Shown: piece after piece, positions 62,953 to 64,000 of the stretch
How the letters are laid out: each line of letters begins with the position of its first letter
Numbering within the stretch: position 1 is the stretch's first letter
Source: Thiobacillus thioparus DSM 505
GTDB lineage: Bacteria; Pseudomonadota; Gammaproteobacteria; Burkholderiales; Thiobacillaceae
Assembly (NCBI RefSeq): GCF_000373385.1
Contig: NZ_KB891316.1
Span: 754,493 to 818,492 of the forward strand
DNA: 64,000 bases
Direction: 5' to 3'
Position numbers and translations under genes: made by a program
Notes under the pieces: model-generated
Told to the model about the DNA's origin: nothing
Seen by the model: the letters and a program-made list of their open reading frames with translations, nothing else
Databases searched by the model: none

Positions 62953-63801
62953 ATGTTTTCCAATACCCTCGTTACCACTGAAGACCTGGCCGCACATCTG
63001 AACGATCCGAACTGGGTCATTCTGGACTGCCGCTTCACCCTCACTGACATCGAGGCTGGTCGCCAAGCGTACGAGAAAGCACATATCCCGGGTGCACGCT
63101 ACGTGCATCTGGACGACGACCTTGCTGCCCCCGTAAGCGAAACCACGGGGCGCCATCCGCTGCCCGATCCCCACGTCCTGACCGAAAAGCTGTGCGCGTG
63201 GGGCGTCGGTGTCAACAAGCAGGTCGTGGTGTACGACGACAGTTACGGCGCCATGGCCGGCAGGCTGTGGTGGATGCTGCGCTGGCTCGGCCATCCGGGC
63301 GTGGCCTTGCTGGACGGTGGCTACCCGAAATGGTTGCGCGAAAAGCGCCCGGTCGACGCCGACATCCCTGCGCCGCACAGGGGCGCGTGCGCCTGCCTGC
63401 CCGAACCCACACAGATCGTGATGGCAGACGAGGTGATGCGCGCCTCACAAACCGGCGAACAACTCATCCTCGATGCCCGTCCCGATCGCCGCTTCTCCGG
63501 CGAGTTCGAGCCGCTCGACCCGGTGGCCGGCCACGTGCCGGGTGCCATCAACTACCCGTTCGACGAGAATCTCGATGTGGACGGAACCTTCCTGCCGCCC
63601 GAGGCGCTGCGCGAGAACTACCAGGCCCTGCTGAAAGGCAAACCGGCCTGGCAAGTCATCCACATGTGCGGCTCCGGCGTCACCGCCTGCCATAACGTAC
63701 TGGCGATGGAAATCGCCGGCCTTCCCGGTTCACGGCTTTACCCGGGCTCGTGGAGCGAGTGGATCATCGATCCCGCCCGCCCGGTCGCCACAGGAGAATA
63801 A
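62953..63801 (+). CDS. Two-domain rhodanese / 3-mercaptopyruvate sulfurtransferase
   Basis: A 282-residue tandem-rhodanese protein. The N-terminal domain (VILDCRFTLTDIEAGRQAYE; HIPGARYVHLDDDL) is inactive-like; the C-terminal domain has the active loop MCGSGVTAC with Cys239. CGSGVT(A) is the 3-mercaptopyruvate sulfurtransferase type (SseA) rather than the CRxGxR loop of thiosulfate rhodaneses. No signal peptide, so cytoplasmic. It is beside the dsr locus and may deliver persulfide to TusA/DsrEFH, or act in cysteine metabolism. Confidence 0.92.
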   Translation: MFSNTLVTTEDLAAHLNDPNWVILDCRFTLTDIEAGRQAYEKAHIPGARYVHLDDDLAAPVSETTGRHPLPDPHVLTEKLCAWGVGVNKQVVVYDDSYGAMAGRLWWMLRWLGHPGVALLDGGYPKWLREKRPVDADIPAPHRGACACLPEPTQIVMADEVMRASQTGEQLILDARPDRRFSGEFEPLDPVAGHVPGAINYPFDENLDVDGTFLPPEALRENYQALLKGKPAWQVIHMCGSGVTACHNVLAMEIAGLPGSRLYPGSWSEWIIDPARPVATGE

Positions 63802-63803
63802 TC

Positions 63804-64000
63804 ATGGCCATGCCCATCCGCGTCAAAACTGTCTGGTTCAAGAAGGACGGCGAGCGCAGCGCCGAAGAGATCGCCACAGCGGTCGCCACCACCACCTGGC
63901 GTGTCGCCGACAAGGCCGTGGACAACCTCGGCAGAGAGAACTACGACATCATCACGCCAGCGCGTGGCTTCAAGCTGATCGCCGAATTTCTCGCCTTTCT
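63804..64000 (+). CDS. Unknown protein, 3' truncated by the window edge
   Basis: The ATG at 63804 has AGGAGAATAATC directly upstream, and the frame is open to the end of the window (65 codons visible). It begins MAMPIRVKTVWFKKDGERS and continues with a helical, Ala/Thr-rich stretch and YDIITPARGFKLIAEFLAF. No signal peptide, no recognised motif. Two bases after the sulfurtransferase stop, so probably cotranscribed with it. Confidence 0.7.
   Translation, partial: MAMPIRVKTVWFKKDGERSAEEIATAVATTTWRVADKAVDNLGRENYDIITPARGFKLIAEFLAF

Noticed and set aside
61231..64000. CRISPR array expected near the Cas6-like gene
   Set aside because: I looked for regularly spaced direct repeats on both sides; only the two 13-base copies upstream of dsrA are present, which is not an array.

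Overview
The window looks like the chromosome of a sulfur-oxidising, chemolithotrophic betaproteobacterium close to Thiobacillus. The main reasons are a complete dsrABEFHCMKLJOPNR-cysG locus in the order used by sulfur oxidisers for the reverse dissimilatory sulfite reductase pathway, and a cobalt-type thiocyanate hydrolase locus (scnB-scnA-scnC plus the activator P15K) of the kind known from Thiobacillus thioparus. The taxonomic call is inference from gene content and GC-rich coding; no rRNA or tRNA gene was seen.

Layout. 1-16.1 kb is housekeeping: the end of uvrD, a membrane protein, a DUF2782 protein, a LOG-family protein, polA, an OmpA/TSP3 protein, mscL, dusB-fis, purH, purD, tsaC, hemF and a very large class A penicillin-binding protein. 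16.1-17.5 kb is a more AT-rich patch with one SEC-C/zinc-ribbon gene that looks acquired.

17.5-30.5 kb is a thiocyanate/cyanate island. Reading leftward: a 41-residue membrane peptide and a CbiM-like cobalt importer, cyanase, a terminator, a SAM methyltransferase, scnBAC, P15K, an NrtA/CynA-type ABC importer (ATPase, Tat-exported binding protein, two permeases and a 66-residue gene wedged between the permeases), then a DsrE-like protein, TusA, a two-cysteine SQR/FCSD-like flavoprotein and a DUF1641 protein. A CynR-like LysR regulator is divergent. The proposed logic is: import the anion, import Co for ScnC, hydrolyse thiocyanate to COS and ammonia, destroy cyanate, and pass the sulfur on. A nearly identical bipartite DNA element lies upstream of scnB and at the start of the LysR gene.

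30.6-46.9 kb is mixed: a GlcF-like iron-sulfur protein fused in frame to a beta-barrel with an internal signal peptide, PhzF, a GAF-type NarX/NarL-like two-component pair, a PotD-like binding protein coupled to a diguanylate cyclase, a decayed cation/proton antiporter, a dihydroorotate-dehydrogenase-like protein paired with pyruvate:ferredoxin oxidoreductase, and a Kef-type antiporter.

47.0-61.2 kb is the leftward dsr operon. Divergent from it at 61.6-62.9 kb is a three-gene set: a small conserved-looking protein, a Cas6/Cmx6-like RAMP protein with no CRISPR array in sight, and a DsrC-family protein that has lost both redox cysteines. It is followed by a two-domain rhodanese/mercaptopyruvate sulfurtransferase and a truncated unknown gene. 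The orphan Cas6-like gene in a sulfur-oxidation locus and the integrated scn island with its shared operator are the strongest candidates for under-described biology.
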